A stretch of 64,000 nt of DNA. Origin: Paragorgia papillata. Taxonomy: Eukaryota > Cnidaria > Anthozoa > Scleralcyonacea > Coralliidae. Made by a program: the position numbers and the translations under genes. Under the pieces are notes generated by a model. It worked only from the letters and a program-made list of their open reading frames with translations, had not been told where the DNA came from and made no database searches. The stretch covers positions 1,114,001-1,178,000 of the forward strand of contig JAWNZC010000472.1 in assembly GCA_035771165.1 (NCBI GenBank), in the 5' to 3' direction. This document shows positions 1 through 9,651 of this stretch, piece after piece. How positions within the stretch are numbered: position 1 is the first letter of the stretch; each line of letters opens with the position of its first letter.

Positions 1-777
1 TAGGACTTCTACTTCCTAAAGAACAAAAGAAATAAGAACAAAAATAATATACAGTAATATACAGTATTTAAATCTTGAGATCTGCTAACTTGATAACAAT
101 TATTGATCAACTCTGCTCAACTAAATTAAATTTTTATTGAATAATACAGTGCAAGGAAAAGGTAATGAATTCAAAGTAAATTCTGAGTGTGGTATACTGT
201 ATTTGTTATTTAATAACAGTGTAGGTACCAATCACCAACCAACACTGGCATGATACAGTATATAATTATTGGGTGGGTGAATTTTTGACAATTCTATCAA
301 AATTTATGTGAACTGAATTCAGCCATTTTATTAAGCAAGGGTGCAAGGCTATGGTTTAAGCATTTCTGTGGTGTGTTTATGTATAGTGTACTGTGTACTA
401 AAAAAACTCATATGGGGACAACCAGCATGACCGAGACAACCAAGGCAACCAGCACAACCTGGCAAGAACAACCAGCATGACCAAGACAACCAGCACCACC
501 AAGACAGAAGCATTGAAATTGTGGTTGCCACCAGTGAACTAATTTTTGATCATCAATGCCATATCATTGAGTTAGGGGCAGTTATTGCCAAAATTCAAGG
601 TTTGTGTGAGTTCATGTTTGTACTGTAGTACCAGGCTATGAGCTAATACACCCCCCTCCACCCCACCCCCTCCAATAGGTTTTTGGAAGGAAGGCTCTAG
701 CTACTGTTATTATTATTAATAATAGATCCAACTAAATAGTCTTGTCGACAATATTATTAAGAGCACTTTGAATCTAC
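1..777 (-). other. Intron 1 of tektin-1 (start of window)
   Basis: This stretch follows the tektin-1 splice donor on the minus strand and should be its first intron. I see no further tektin exon in it. It is AT-rich, with a short imperfect array of ACCAGCATGACCAAGACA-like units near 420-510 that yields a meaningless cysteine- and glycine-rich reading frame on the minus strand, and a C-rich patch near 650-672. Confidence 0.5.
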
Positions 778-1191
778 CTTTAACAGTTGCACCTCGACAT
801 CATCATGAACGTTATCAATCTGAACTCTTTCTTCTCTAACAACCAAACAATCACTCGCTATTCTCAAAGGTAGTTCAGTATCCACCAAAGCCTTTTCCAA
901 CCTTGCTTTAAACTTCAATAAATACTCAATCTCTCCATTACTTTCCCCATGTTGTCTCTCTAACTCAGCTTTCCAATAATTCATATCAGTCAGGCGCTGA
1001 TCTATCTTCTTATTGACATCAGTCTGAGTCAGAACTGTCGTTTGTTCGGTTTCGTGTATCAAGCGAAGGCTTTCGTCTCGAAGTCTTTCAGCACTCGCTC
1101 GTTCTTTCTCTGCATTTGAGTATTGGAGTTTATTCGACTGACGCCATTCTTCTGGCAGATATTTAGGAGGCCGTTGAACCAATCGAGCCAT
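778..1191 (-). CDS. TEKT1: Tektin-1, first coding exon (partial gene)
   Basis: Tektins are coiled-coil filament proteins that lie inside the A-tubule of ciliary and flagellar doublet microtubules. The exon encodes 138 residues starting MARLVQRPPKYLPEEW, which matches the tektin-1 N-terminus (MAKLxQxPPKxLPxEW). Further tektin-1 landmarks follow in order: DVNKKIDQRL, a KARLEKAL block, and VHDDVE near the end. An upstream in-frame ATG at 1203 would add four residues; 1191 fits the family start. The exon ends at an AAG|GTAGAT donor (intron from 777 downward) in phase 0. The family is about 420 aa, so the remaining exons lie outside the window. The gene is divergent from the gene at 2,023, and an X-box-like motif lies 94 bp upstream of the ATG. 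Identity is firm; only the N-terminal third is present. Confidence 0.9.
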
Positions 1192-1284
1192 TTTTAAAGT
1201 CAAGAATAAGAAGCGAAAGTCGTACTAGCTATAAAGAGCTTCGAAATCTGAAAATCAGAGTAAGTTGTATTTACTTCTCTAATT

Positions 1285-1297
1285 GTTACTTAGCAAC
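1285..1297. promoter_or_regulatory. X-box-like RFX site upstream of tektin-1
   Basis: GTTACTTAGCAAC is an imperfect palindrome close to the RFX X-box (GTNRCC, spacer, RGYAAC). It lies 94 bp upstream of the tektin-1 ATG, the usual distance for ciliary genes. RFX factors control ciliary genes across animals; binding here is inferred. Confidence 0.5.
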
Positions 1298-1340
1298 AAT
1301 ACACTAACGAATGCAAAGGCTGCTGGGCCATGCACCGAGT

Positions 1341-1975
1341 TAAGAGCCTGGGTACGAGTTAAAGGAGTCCGGTTTCGTCCCCCCCCCCCCCACCCCCGCA
1401 TTCTCAATACTTAGTTGTCCATAGAGTTGTCTCGTTCTTTAAAAAACCCGCTAAATTAGACAAGGAATACTTCAATTCACATTGCTTGACAATTCCTTGT
1501 TTAATTTCCGTCTTTTTAAAGAACGAGGCAATTCTATGGACCGCTAACTGTTTGATGGGAGGGGGGAAGGGGGTATACCAACCTCGTACCCAGGGCCATT
1601 TGTAGGGAACTGAGTCAAGATGGCCGGAACAAATGGCCCTGGTGGAGGCTAGGCTATCTCAGCCTCTGATTGGTCAAGAGCTTATGGCGTAAATCAGACG
1701 GTTTAATTTTGTTTGTTTTTTTTTAAATTGTATTTTGACCTTGTCGGTTGTTCCTGCCCATGGCACGAGAAATTATATTTCAAACCATGCAATAATTAGC
1801 TGTAATTAGGTATAATTACTGTGTAAAGGACTGAGTTCTAGTTATCAAAATGCGCAATATACTGCGCATTTTGAGCTAGCCTCCACCAGGGCCATTTGTT
1901 CCCGCCATTTTGTTTTTGGCCGCCATCTTGGCCCAGCCCCTACAAATGGCCCTGGGGACGAGGTTGGGGGGTATA
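1341..1975. mobile_element. Nested foldback (MITE-like) elements in the divergent promoter
   Basis: Two foldback units sit side by side. The first has ends GCCTGGGTACGAG (1347) and CTCGTACCCAGG (1583), with an inner inverted pair at 1417-1446 and 1513-1541. The second spans about 1573-1975, with terminal repeats of about 35 bp containing CCAGGGCCATTTGTAGGG and its complement, and another inner pair at 1613-1653 and 1874-1910. No transposase is encoded. The right end lies only 48 bp from the ATG at 2023. Confidence 0.75.
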
Positions 1976-2022
1976 CTTATTTGTTCCAAAGAGCCCGCGA
2001 TACTTTCAGCCCTGCATCAAAG

Positions 2023-3348
2023 ATGGCGGAAGAGCAAGTCAACTTTGAAATAAAGTTAAACGAAGTTTTTGTCGGTAAACGAACATTAAGGTATATCTAT
2101 TTGTATGATCCAGATGTGGTCAGTACTGAATGGGACGAAACCAGTCAGTGCACACCGTTATTTTTAGGATCTGATGTCCTGGCAGACTGTAATATTACCA
2201 GTGGAAACTGGCCTCGTTTTCACGCCAAACACGCAAAAAGGGGTCTGGCAACTAAAGTGAACTTCCCCCCCGGGTGTAAGGTTCTTGGAATTCATGGTAC
2301 AGCTCGAGGAGTTTGGTTTTATAACATTCAAGGGTTGTTTAAAATTGCGTTTGACTGTTACTCGAGAGAAGACCAAAATGGCTGCCTTTGTGAACTTCAG
2401 GTAGTATGGCAAAGACAAATATTGGATCCAATTTTGAAAAATGAAATTCAAGTGGTTATGAGAAAAGAAACCAAACTATTGCATGAACCTGAAAGTGAGC
2501 TGACACCAGATATGGCTGATGAAAACAAAATAAATTCTCAAAATATGGACATCATTAAAGTTACAGTGGAGCAGATCCACAAGACCATTGATAGCTTCTC
2601 AGAAACTGATGATGAAATTCTTCAACAGGAACTTAGACTGCTAAAAACATACACATCTTTAATAATTCTAAAAAACAATCCAGATTCATTTGTAAGCAGA
2701 ACAGTAAACTTACTGAGAAGCTTGCTAGGACTGATCTCAGAAAGTAGTGATTCCTCAGCAAAGAGAAATTATTTCTTTGTAAGGAATGATAACTTCTCAG
2801 AAAGGAACAATGATTTCTCAGAAAGAAATGATAAATTCTCAGAAACGAATGATAATTTCTCAGAAAGAAATGATAAATTCTCAGAAACGAATGATAATTT
2901 CTCAGAAAGAAATGATAAATTCTTGGAAAGGAATGATAATTTCTCAGAAAGGAACACTAATTTCTCAGAAAGGAATGATGTCATGGATAAAGAAGCAATT
3001 CTTTCTGAAATAGCGCATTGGCTTGGTACTGAATTTGGCAACTATCATGACCTTGTGAACGAAAAAGTGACTGCTTTTAAACAAAAACACATCAGAAGCA
3101 TTGAGAATCTTCCCATAGCAGAAGACCTTGTTAGTGAAGTGTTTCCAAACTCTATGCAAGTCCTCCTACGTTGCTGGTTACAGCTACCAGCTCAGTCTGG
3201 GCATTTGAGCTCGAAGAATGAGAACTTGGAAGGAGGCCCAATGCTGTTTCCTGTTGTTCAGTTAATTCTTGAACTAGCCAATCGGAGTCTCTTGTCTGGT
3301 GTAGCACATGTGTTATATTCACGGTTAATTCGTTCTGAAAGTGTCTAG
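2023..3348 (+). CDS. Single-exon protein of unknown function with a 7-residue tandem repeat
   Basis: I do not recognise this 441-residue protein. The ATG at 2023 (context AAAGATGGCGGA, which also resembles a YY1 site) is chosen because the 14 upstream codons have no ATG. Residues 1 to about 150 are compact and rich in aromatics, Cys and Gly (for example VNFPPGCKVLGIHGTARG), suggesting a folded domain. Residues about 150-250 are charged and helical. Residues 255-317 are nine copies of a heptad near NDxFSER. Residues about 325-441 are a helical C-terminal domain ending in hydrophobic helices (LFPVVQLILELANRSL). No signal peptide or membrane segment is evident. Lack of introns in an intron-rich region could mean an old retrocopy or simply an intronless gene; the frame is intact throughout. 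An AATAAA lies at 3531. Confidence 0.75.
   Translation: MAEEQVNFEIKLNEVFVGKRTLRYIYLYDPDVVSTEWDETSQCTPLFLGSDVLADCNITSGNWPRFHAKHAKRGLATKVNFPPGCKVLGIHGTARGVWFYNIQGLFKIAFDCYSREDQNGCLCELQVVWQRQILDPILKNEIQVVMRKETKLLHEPESELTPDMADENKINSQNMDIIKVTVEQIHKTIDSFSETDDEILQQELRLLKTYTSLIILKNNPDSFVSRTVNLLRSLLGLISESSDSSAKRNYFFVRNDNFSERNNDFSERNDKFSETNDNFSERNDKFSETNDNFSERNDKFLERNDNFSERNTNFSERNDVMDKEAILSEIAHWLGTEFGNYHDLVNEKVTAFKQKHIRSIENLPIAEDLVSEVFPNSMQVLLRCWLQLPAQSGHLSSKNENLEGGPMLFPVVQLILELANRSLLSGVAHVLYSRLIRSESV
2785..2973 (+). repeat. Coding 21-bp minisatellite (nine copies)
   Basis: Nine in-frame 21-bp units encode N-D-(N/D/K)-F-(S/L)-E-(R/T). Units alternate as a 42-bp dimer, and two successive dimers are nearly identical, so the array expanded recently. 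The reverse strand is also open, which explains a spurious minus-strand reading frame there. Confidence 0.9.
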
Positions 3349-3530
3349 GAATAATTCTTTATAGCAGAGAGTCATTTGTACAAGCTATTTAGAAACGTCA
3401 CTTCTAGTAAAAATATTACATTTTACGGGGAAAAGTTGTCACATTAATATTGTGATATATTTCTTTTTTCCGACTTTTGAAGGAAATACGTTATATGTTC
3501 TTTTAGTCTTGAATGAATTGCTCGAGGTTC

Positions 3531-3536
3531 AATAAA
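3531..3536 (+). terminator. Polyadenylation signal of the single-exon gene
   Basis: A canonical AATAAA lies 183 bp after the stop codon and is followed by a GTGTGATTGTG stretch, a plausible GT-rich downstream element. Confidence 0.6.
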
Positions 3537-3640
3537 TTATTAACTTGTGTGATTGTGTTTATGTTCTGAAATGAATAGGATTCAAATTAATGCTGATAAG
3601 AACGAGTGATTACTATAAATGATTAAAAGTGTAGACAGTT

Positions 3641-3784
3641 AAGGCGGTTTTCCACTAGGCGACATCTGTCGACCGACTCGACATTTTTCTTTTGTCTTGG
3701 CTAATTAGTTCCGCTCGAGAGCTTGCGAAACAAAAGAAAATGTCGCTTCGCGCGACATTTTTCGCCTAGTGGAAAACCGCCTTT
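3641..3784. mobile_element. Foldback element, family GGTTTTCCACTAGGCGA
   Basis: The ends AAGGCGGTTTTCCACTAGGC and its complement are separated by about 100 bp. Two more members of the family lie at 44136-44271 and 55466-55872, so this is a mobile non-autonomous element. Confidence 0.8.
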
Positions 3785-6523
3785 ATAAAGGTCGATAAAA
3801 CTCGCTATGTCGCGTAATTTTTAGCAATACTGACACAAACAAAATTGTCTTAAAATGGCACAAAACCTCACAATAACGTTCTTAAACGATGTGAAAACAT
3901 GCTCCAAAATTGAGCAAGATTGAAACGGATTACAAATGTGACATTAAAAAGCGTTTTTTGAGAAATCTAACATCCTGATCTACGTCAAGATGACAGATAT
4001 TCTAGAAAATATATGGAACTTCCCTCCCCCCCCCCTTTCACCAGAAACTCGAACAAATAAATTGTGTTGGCAAACAATATATGGTCTTTGCGGGGGCGTT
4101 TGGTAGACACGTTTATTTTGTTCGTGTTCAATTGATAGCTTTATATTTATATTAGTCTACGCTTTTTGTCCATTTGACAGCTTTTCTTTTGACAGTTGTG
4201 AAGATAGACAGCTCCAAGTTTCCTTGGCGTAACCGGTTACTTTAGTTTACTGTGTGGTTCGTGCAGTACTGCACTGACCGCTATACTATGTCCATGAACA
4301 ATTATTTTTTCTCCTTAAAATTTTCATTAGCAAGTTTTATTTGCCTTCGTGTGTACGGCTGGATACACAAAGTTTTCTTGACTTTTACTTGAAACAGCTG
4401 CTCTGTATATAAAGTGCTTGATTATAACACATTGAACTTTGGAGGTGAATGAAGTGAAATGGCGCCGCCCGAGTGGATCTCGAAGTTGAATTGAAAGCAG
4501 TTACGAACGGCGATTCCTTGTTAACCCTAACACGTTTTCCTTTCCGCAGATGCTGGCACTTTTGTACAAGGCCTAATTCTTTGCCATGCAATAAAACCCC
4601 TTCTCATCTCACTCTAGATTTTAGCTTGTGTTCTAGTACGCTCTACCGTAAAACTTGTCTTAAAAATTAAAATGTAGAGTGCTGCGTAGGCAGTGTTTTA
4701 GATATAGAGCAAAGTGAAAAGATGGTAACTAAAGTGTCGAGAATAGTTTCGATAACGATTCCAGCGGATCCCTTCATAAAGTAATTGTCTCTGCTCGAAA
4801 CGTCAGTATTTCGCTATGAAAACTATTTTACTTTAAAAAAATTAGATTGGTTTCGTCTTGGTATAACAATATTGTGCATATTTAATCGGGTTATAAGGTG
4901 CTAATTACATGAGCCCAGGCTAACCGGGCTGGCTCGTGTCACGAAATTCTATCCTCGGTCGCAAAAGGAGATTTGAATTAACGTTTAGATTTGTTTACTT
5001 CTAAACGAAACCAATTCTTCTTTGTAAGTTAGTTTATGCGAGTTTTAAAACCACAGTAAGATCCTAATCAATCGCGTGAGGCAAGTTAACCGGGCTAGCC
5101 CAGCTCATGTATAATAAGCACCTAAAAGTTTTCCTAATTGCACTATTTTTTTTGTCTATTCTATTTTATTTTGTCGGTCTGGAGTTTTAATTAGGATTCA
5201 GGGGGGAAGCAAAATGAAGCAGGGAACTTGAAGACATGATCAGTGGTGAAGTGTATACTGATTCAACTTTGAGTCTTTGAAGTCATAGCAATTGCGACAG
5301 GGTTTGGATATATCGCGCCAAACACAACGTTTGTACGTAATGCAAAAACATTCAAAAGGTACGTCAATAACTGATTAGTTTGACTATAAAATACAGTTTC
5401 TGCACTAAGATTAAACTGTATATATATGCTCATTTTGACATCATACTGTTGTAATAAGATCACCTCAATGTCAAAAATTACTTTTTGAAAATTTCAATGG
5501 TTTTACGTAATGTCTGCATGGTAGTATACAATTCACTATATGTACCCCCAGCTCGCAAAGATCTTAACGAAGCAATGATAAGACCATTTTCTACTCTTAC
5601 ATTGTTAAAATGCTACTGATTGCTTAGTTACTGATTGTTTAATAGTACATATATATGTGAATACAGCCATGTCGACGAATATATTATTTTATTACTGTTG
5701 AAGATATAGTGAGAGAAAATGGTGCGAGTGCTATATATAATCAGTTATATTTTTAAAACGCGGAAGGGATCAATTAATGTAGTTACGAGAATAAATTGAA
5801 CTTTATCATACAGCGTATTTATAAAGTTTTCTTTTAAGTTGTAGTTAAAATATGAGCGGCCGATCTTTATGGGCATTTACAATGGCGAGCCGAAGGCTCG
5901 CCATTGTAGATGGCCATAAAGATCGGACGCGAATTGTCAAATTCTAAGTGTACATGATGAATACTTTGTTTAAGAGTTGTAAGAAACGTTAGATAAGATC
6001 ATTTTAACTCAGAAAAAACTGAATTTGAGCCGCTAGTGTCTAATAACTTTGATAAAACACATTGATGTTTTATTAATCAATGTTTTAACAGTATTTACAA
6101 ACACCTGATTCAACATTCATTTCTTTTGAATTTTCCTTATGAATTATTAATGAATTTGATAAGTACTAGTTAAAACACGAGCAGGAGTGTTTTATCAGAT
6201 ATAAAACACGAGGCGAAAAAACACGTTCTGCGAGTGTTTTGAATGGCTTTAAGAACGATCACCATTTGGTAAGTTCGTTGGCCTAGTAATTTTGAAAAAT
6301 AACGTTGTCTAAGGCGAGAAAAGCAAAGCTAAAGTTTATGTAAATCAGGAGAATGTTTTATCACATATAAAACCACGATACGGTTATGATTTTTCTTTGT
6401 GTTTTCCTCATGAATTATTGATGAGCTTTTGAAGTAATATTTATATTAGCCTTTCTAGAGCCTCGTTCTTGTGTTTATAATTGAAAATAATTTTTGCGCG
6501 GGGATCACGAGACCGGAAAGGCT

Positions 6524-6716
6524 GAGGTAATATGGGCAAACAGTTTTCTTCAACTTGCAACGCAATTTTGTTGCGCTGTTGCACGTATTACCACTCAATC
6601 ATTGTTGCGTGACAATGTTTATAAGGTGGGTGGTAATACGTGCAACAACGCTTTTCAACTTGCAACGCAACAAAATTGCGTTGCAAGTTGAAGAAAAATG
6701 TTGCCCATATTACCTC
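6524..6716. mobile_element. Foldback element, ends GAGGTAATATGGGCAA
   Basis: Inverted ends of about 60 bp flank a short spacer. The arms contain CTTCAACTTGCAACGCAA and its complement. No coding capacity. Confidence 0.75.
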
Positions 6717-6718
6717 AC

Positions 6719-6998
6719 CTTTACTGTCGTGGCAATAGAAGCGTTCCGTAAAATATTGTTGCAATATATTCCTCAAGTTGAACAATTCATCTGATAAGAT
6801 TTGTTGACAACTTCCTGTTTTGAATTCTGTTTTGAATTTGATTGGTGTTTGGAAAATAATCTTTTTTCTTATTGGTTCAAAAACCAGAAACCAATCAAAA
6901 CAGGAAGTTAGCAATAATTTTCATCAAATGAAATTGGTCAAACAAGCAAATGAATTGCAAAAATATTTTGGAAACGCTTCTGTTGCCATGACAGTAAA
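6719..6998. mobile_element. Foldback element, ends TTTACTGTCGTGGCAATAGA
   Basis: The ends pair with CTTCTGTTGCCATGACAGTAA on the right. The body contains an inverted CAAAACAGGAAGTT pair. A second copy is at 10325-10583 and a solo left end at about 18671-18710. Confidence 0.8.
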
Positions 6999-7161
6999 TG
7001 TATACAAAAAGCATATAAATTGGTTAGAATCTTAGTATAAATACGGTGTATGTCACTATTTAAATTTTTTTTGTTCATTCGTATGTCTATGCTTAAAAAA
7101 AGAAAAAAAATAATTTCTGTGTGAGATGTCAACTAAATATTTACGCATTAACTAATTATAG

Positions 7162-7374
7162 ATCGGCATCACGCCTCGGAAGAAGTTCGTAAACGATCGT
7201 CATCCGACGTAGAACGACGTCGACATCGTACTCAACGTCGGAACTATTCGACTTCGTATTCTACAGATCAGGAATCTGAAGACCAGTCGAGAAAATTGAG
7301 ACTTTCCGTGTCGGATGGTCGTGGTACAGTAAAAAAATCTCATACAAGCAAATCAGACAAAGAATTACAAAAAG
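7162..7374 (+). CDS. Probable coding exon upstream of IFT22 (basic, Ser/Arg-rich)
   Basis: After a TATAG acceptor, 213 bp stay open and end in an AAAAG|GTAAAT donor. The product is basic and low in complexity (RKRSSSDVERRRHRTQRRN near the start), resembling a disordered tail. Its exit phase (one base, G) fits the next exon at 9575, which reads GPKRGRQTSSHVG straight into the IFT22 start MFKAKILVIG. It could therefore encode an N-terminal extension of IFT22, or an upstream transcript joined to it. I find no convincing exon before it. The alternative is a chance open stretch, but the codon pattern and both splice sites argue for a real exon. Confidence 0.45.
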
Positions 7375-7716
7375 GTAAATATTTCTTTAAGTAGTATAGG
7401 CTCCGCTATATACTACCCCTTGTGCCTCATGGGTAATAGCTGCCGCTGACCAAGTTAACTCTGTGTCGGCACTTTTGATGTTAAGTTTTCTGTTTTGAGG
7501 TTTTCGTGACTTTCGTCAATTTTTGGACGGTGCTATTTTTGATTATACAATACCCTGGTTGCTATGCGTGTTTTCATTGGTTGTTGGCCATGATCTATTA
7601 GAGGACAGACACATGATCACGTCAGATCACGTCAGCTGACTTGCTTTTTCCTTCTTCGTGCCCCAAAATCCGACAAGAGTTTCGACAAAGACCTTTTAAA
7701 TTTTTATTGTATAAAA

Positions 7717-7904
7717 CAAATAGATTCCATTTTTTTGTTGTCTGTTCAGTTATAGATGCACAGAAGACGTCACAACGTGGTAAGAACATCAGTGACCCAC
7801 TCGACTGCGTCTCGTGGGCCACTTTTTTGTTCTTACCACGTTGTGACGTCATCTGTGCATCTATAACTGAACAGACAACGGCAAAATGGAATCTATTTGT
7901 TAAA
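7717..7904. mobile_element. Foldback element with long near-perfect arms
   Basis: Arms of about 90 bp contain GTCTGTTCAGTTATAGATGC and ACGTCACAACGTGGTAAGAAC with their complements and flank a short spacer. A distantly related arrangement is seen at 33308-33900. Confidence 0.75.
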
Positions 7905-8267
7905 TAGTATATGGCCATGTAGACACGTAAAAAATTTTACAATTTCATGCATGAGCAACATTGTTGGACCCACAGTATTTTTTATTCATCAATTAGCAAT
8001 GATGAAGCAACAATTGGCTGTTCATGATATGATTGTTGGAGCATGGATAATTTGTAGTTAAGAATATGGCATTGTACGTGTGCGAGCTTGGTGTAATGTA
8101 ACTGACGTTTGGTGGACGTTCGGTCAAGCTCAAATACTCTATTTCTGATCATATTTCAGAATCGATTAATCGCTCGTGAATTATTAATCAGTTTGAATGA
8201 AGTGAGTATGGCAGGTGTAATTGTAAATTCGTCCTTTCAATTTATAAAATAAAAACAAAATCTATTG

Positions 8268-8281
8268 GTTGTCCTGGCGAC
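8268..8281. promoter_or_regulatory. X-box-like motif before a possible IFT22 first exon
   Basis: GTTGTCCTGGCGAC matches the 14-base X-box GTTGCCATGGCAAC at 11 positions. It lies 174 bp before an ATG at 8442. IFT genes are standard RFX targets. Confidence 0.4.
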
Positions 8282-8441
8282 AAAAATGGACAAAAAACAT
8301 TTTAATTTTTAGAGCACAGTTTGAAAATAGAATGATATATGTATAATAAAAATTATAACAATTGAGAATTGAAGTATAGTGGAACTGTTCAAGAAGTCCG
8401 CTAGCACAAATTAGAACTCGTATACCAAATATATGTTGAAG

Positions 8442-8493
8442 ATGACCGCAAGCAGTAAAGAACGCAGTAGAAAGCCAGTTGCTAATTTAAGAG
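8442..8493 (+). CDS. Candidate alternative first exon of IFT22
   Basis: The ATG at 8442 opens 17 codons (MTASSKERSRKPVANLR) ending AG|GTTTGT, a weak donor, in the same phase as the exon at 7162. It would join in frame to the exon at 9575. An X-box-like motif lies upstream. The evidence is limited to phase and context, so this remains a candidate. Confidence 0.3.
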
Positions 8494-8672
8494 GTTTGTG
8501 GTGAATGAATTATAATAAAAAAGATAAACAACTCTTTTCCGTTCAATTTGCATTTGTTATTCCAGATCATTTTGTTTAGCTCAGGAAATTAAAGAAGGTT
8601 TTTGCATGACGAAAACGGTAGCTAAAAAAACTGATTAACCTTTTCACGCACGGCTCTCCGAGACGTCTCCCC

Positions 8673-8710
<38 letters not shown>

Positions 8711-9171
8711 AGATAAAATTGTTCGACAACAACGATGCGCATGAAAGGGCTAACTATCCTGAATGCTTTCATTGTCAGGTGACAAAATAAGAAATTCTGT
8801 ATTATCTGGCAGAACTAGCTAATGATTATATTGAAAAGCCTATTGCACTCCATCTTTCGTCACCGGACCACCAAAACTAACGAAGTTTAACCTCAGTAAG
8901 AGACTTAATAGATTATTACGGCTGCTACAGTTCGCCGGCTCTAGAACCGTACGCATTGCATGATCAGCCTTTCTTTAAGGGCCATATTAAGTTATTCGCC
9001 GATTTGTTGCATGATCATTATTTGCTGACAACACTGAGTTTTCGCACCACAGTCGCACAGTGCGGATACTGCAACTCTGCAAGCTAGAAATTTAAAGCAA
9101 ACCTAAGGAAATCGTATACACAGTGTGGACGAAGTAATATACCTAGTACCGCCAATTGATCTAATTACGCC

Positions 9172-9432
9172 CTAGCCTTGTACCCTTGCCCAATTTCAAA
9201 AGAAATATTGGCCAGGTAACCACTAATTTCATTCTCGCGTCATCAGGGCTAAATCTAGCCTGGTTCCCTGGCCCAATTTCAAAAGAAATAAGGGCCAGGT
9301 AACCACTAATCTCATTCTCGCGTCATCAGGGCTAAATCCACTTATGACGATTGCAGTTTTACTCATAGCCAATAAAATCGCGCGAAAATTCAACCAATAG
9401 GAAAGCACAAGTCTTTGGTGGTTACCAGGCTA
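9172..9432. mobile_element. MITE-like element, ends TAGCCTGGTACCCTGG
   Basis: This is an inverted-repeat element with an internal direct duplication of about 80 bp (ATTTCAAAAGAAATA... motif twice). A cleaner copy is at 37237-37445. Confidence 0.75.
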
Positions 9433-9574
9433 GTTACGCACAAGACTGCAGGTGTATGTGGCGAAAACTCCAAATAATTTGATTACTTGAAGTACTTCGT
9501 GAAACTAGCAGCCGGTAACCAAGAAACTGGTTCTAAATATTTTCTTTCTTTAATCTTTCTTCAAAACTGAACAG

Positions 9575-9651
9575 GTCCAAAAAGAGGAAGACAAACCTCA
9601 TCCCATGTCGGTATGTTTAAAGCAAAGATCTTGGTTATTGGACCTCGTGAG
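9575..9651 (+). CDS. IFT22: IFT22 first core exon with upstream in-frame codons
   Basis: The exon begins after an AACAG acceptor at 9574, before the conventional ATG at 9613. The presence of an acceptor shows at least one upstream exon (coding or 5' UTR). The 38 extra bases read GPKRGRQTSSHVG in frame. Confidence 0.6.

Larger units (their letters stand above)
3785..7161. other. Gene-free stretch with foldback elements
   Basis: No exon can be supported here. It contains a degenerate member of the AACCGGGCTAGCCC foldback family (about 4903-5115), a partial element with the GAAACGTCAGTATTTCG motif (about 4720-4830), a short near-perfect palindrome at 5866-5935, AT-rich DNA, and the two foldback elements listed separately from 6524. 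An ATGGCGCCGCCC start at 4459 runs into a stop after ten codons. Confidence 0.6.

Noticed and set aside
349..531. Minus-strand Cys/Gly/Trp-rich reading frame
   Set aside because: Short tandem repeats in the tektin-1 intron; no splice sites or family resemblance.
4459..4495. ATGGCGCCGCCC as a first coding exon of IFT22
   Set aside because: Stops after ten codons, and possible donors leave the wrong phase for the exon at 7162.
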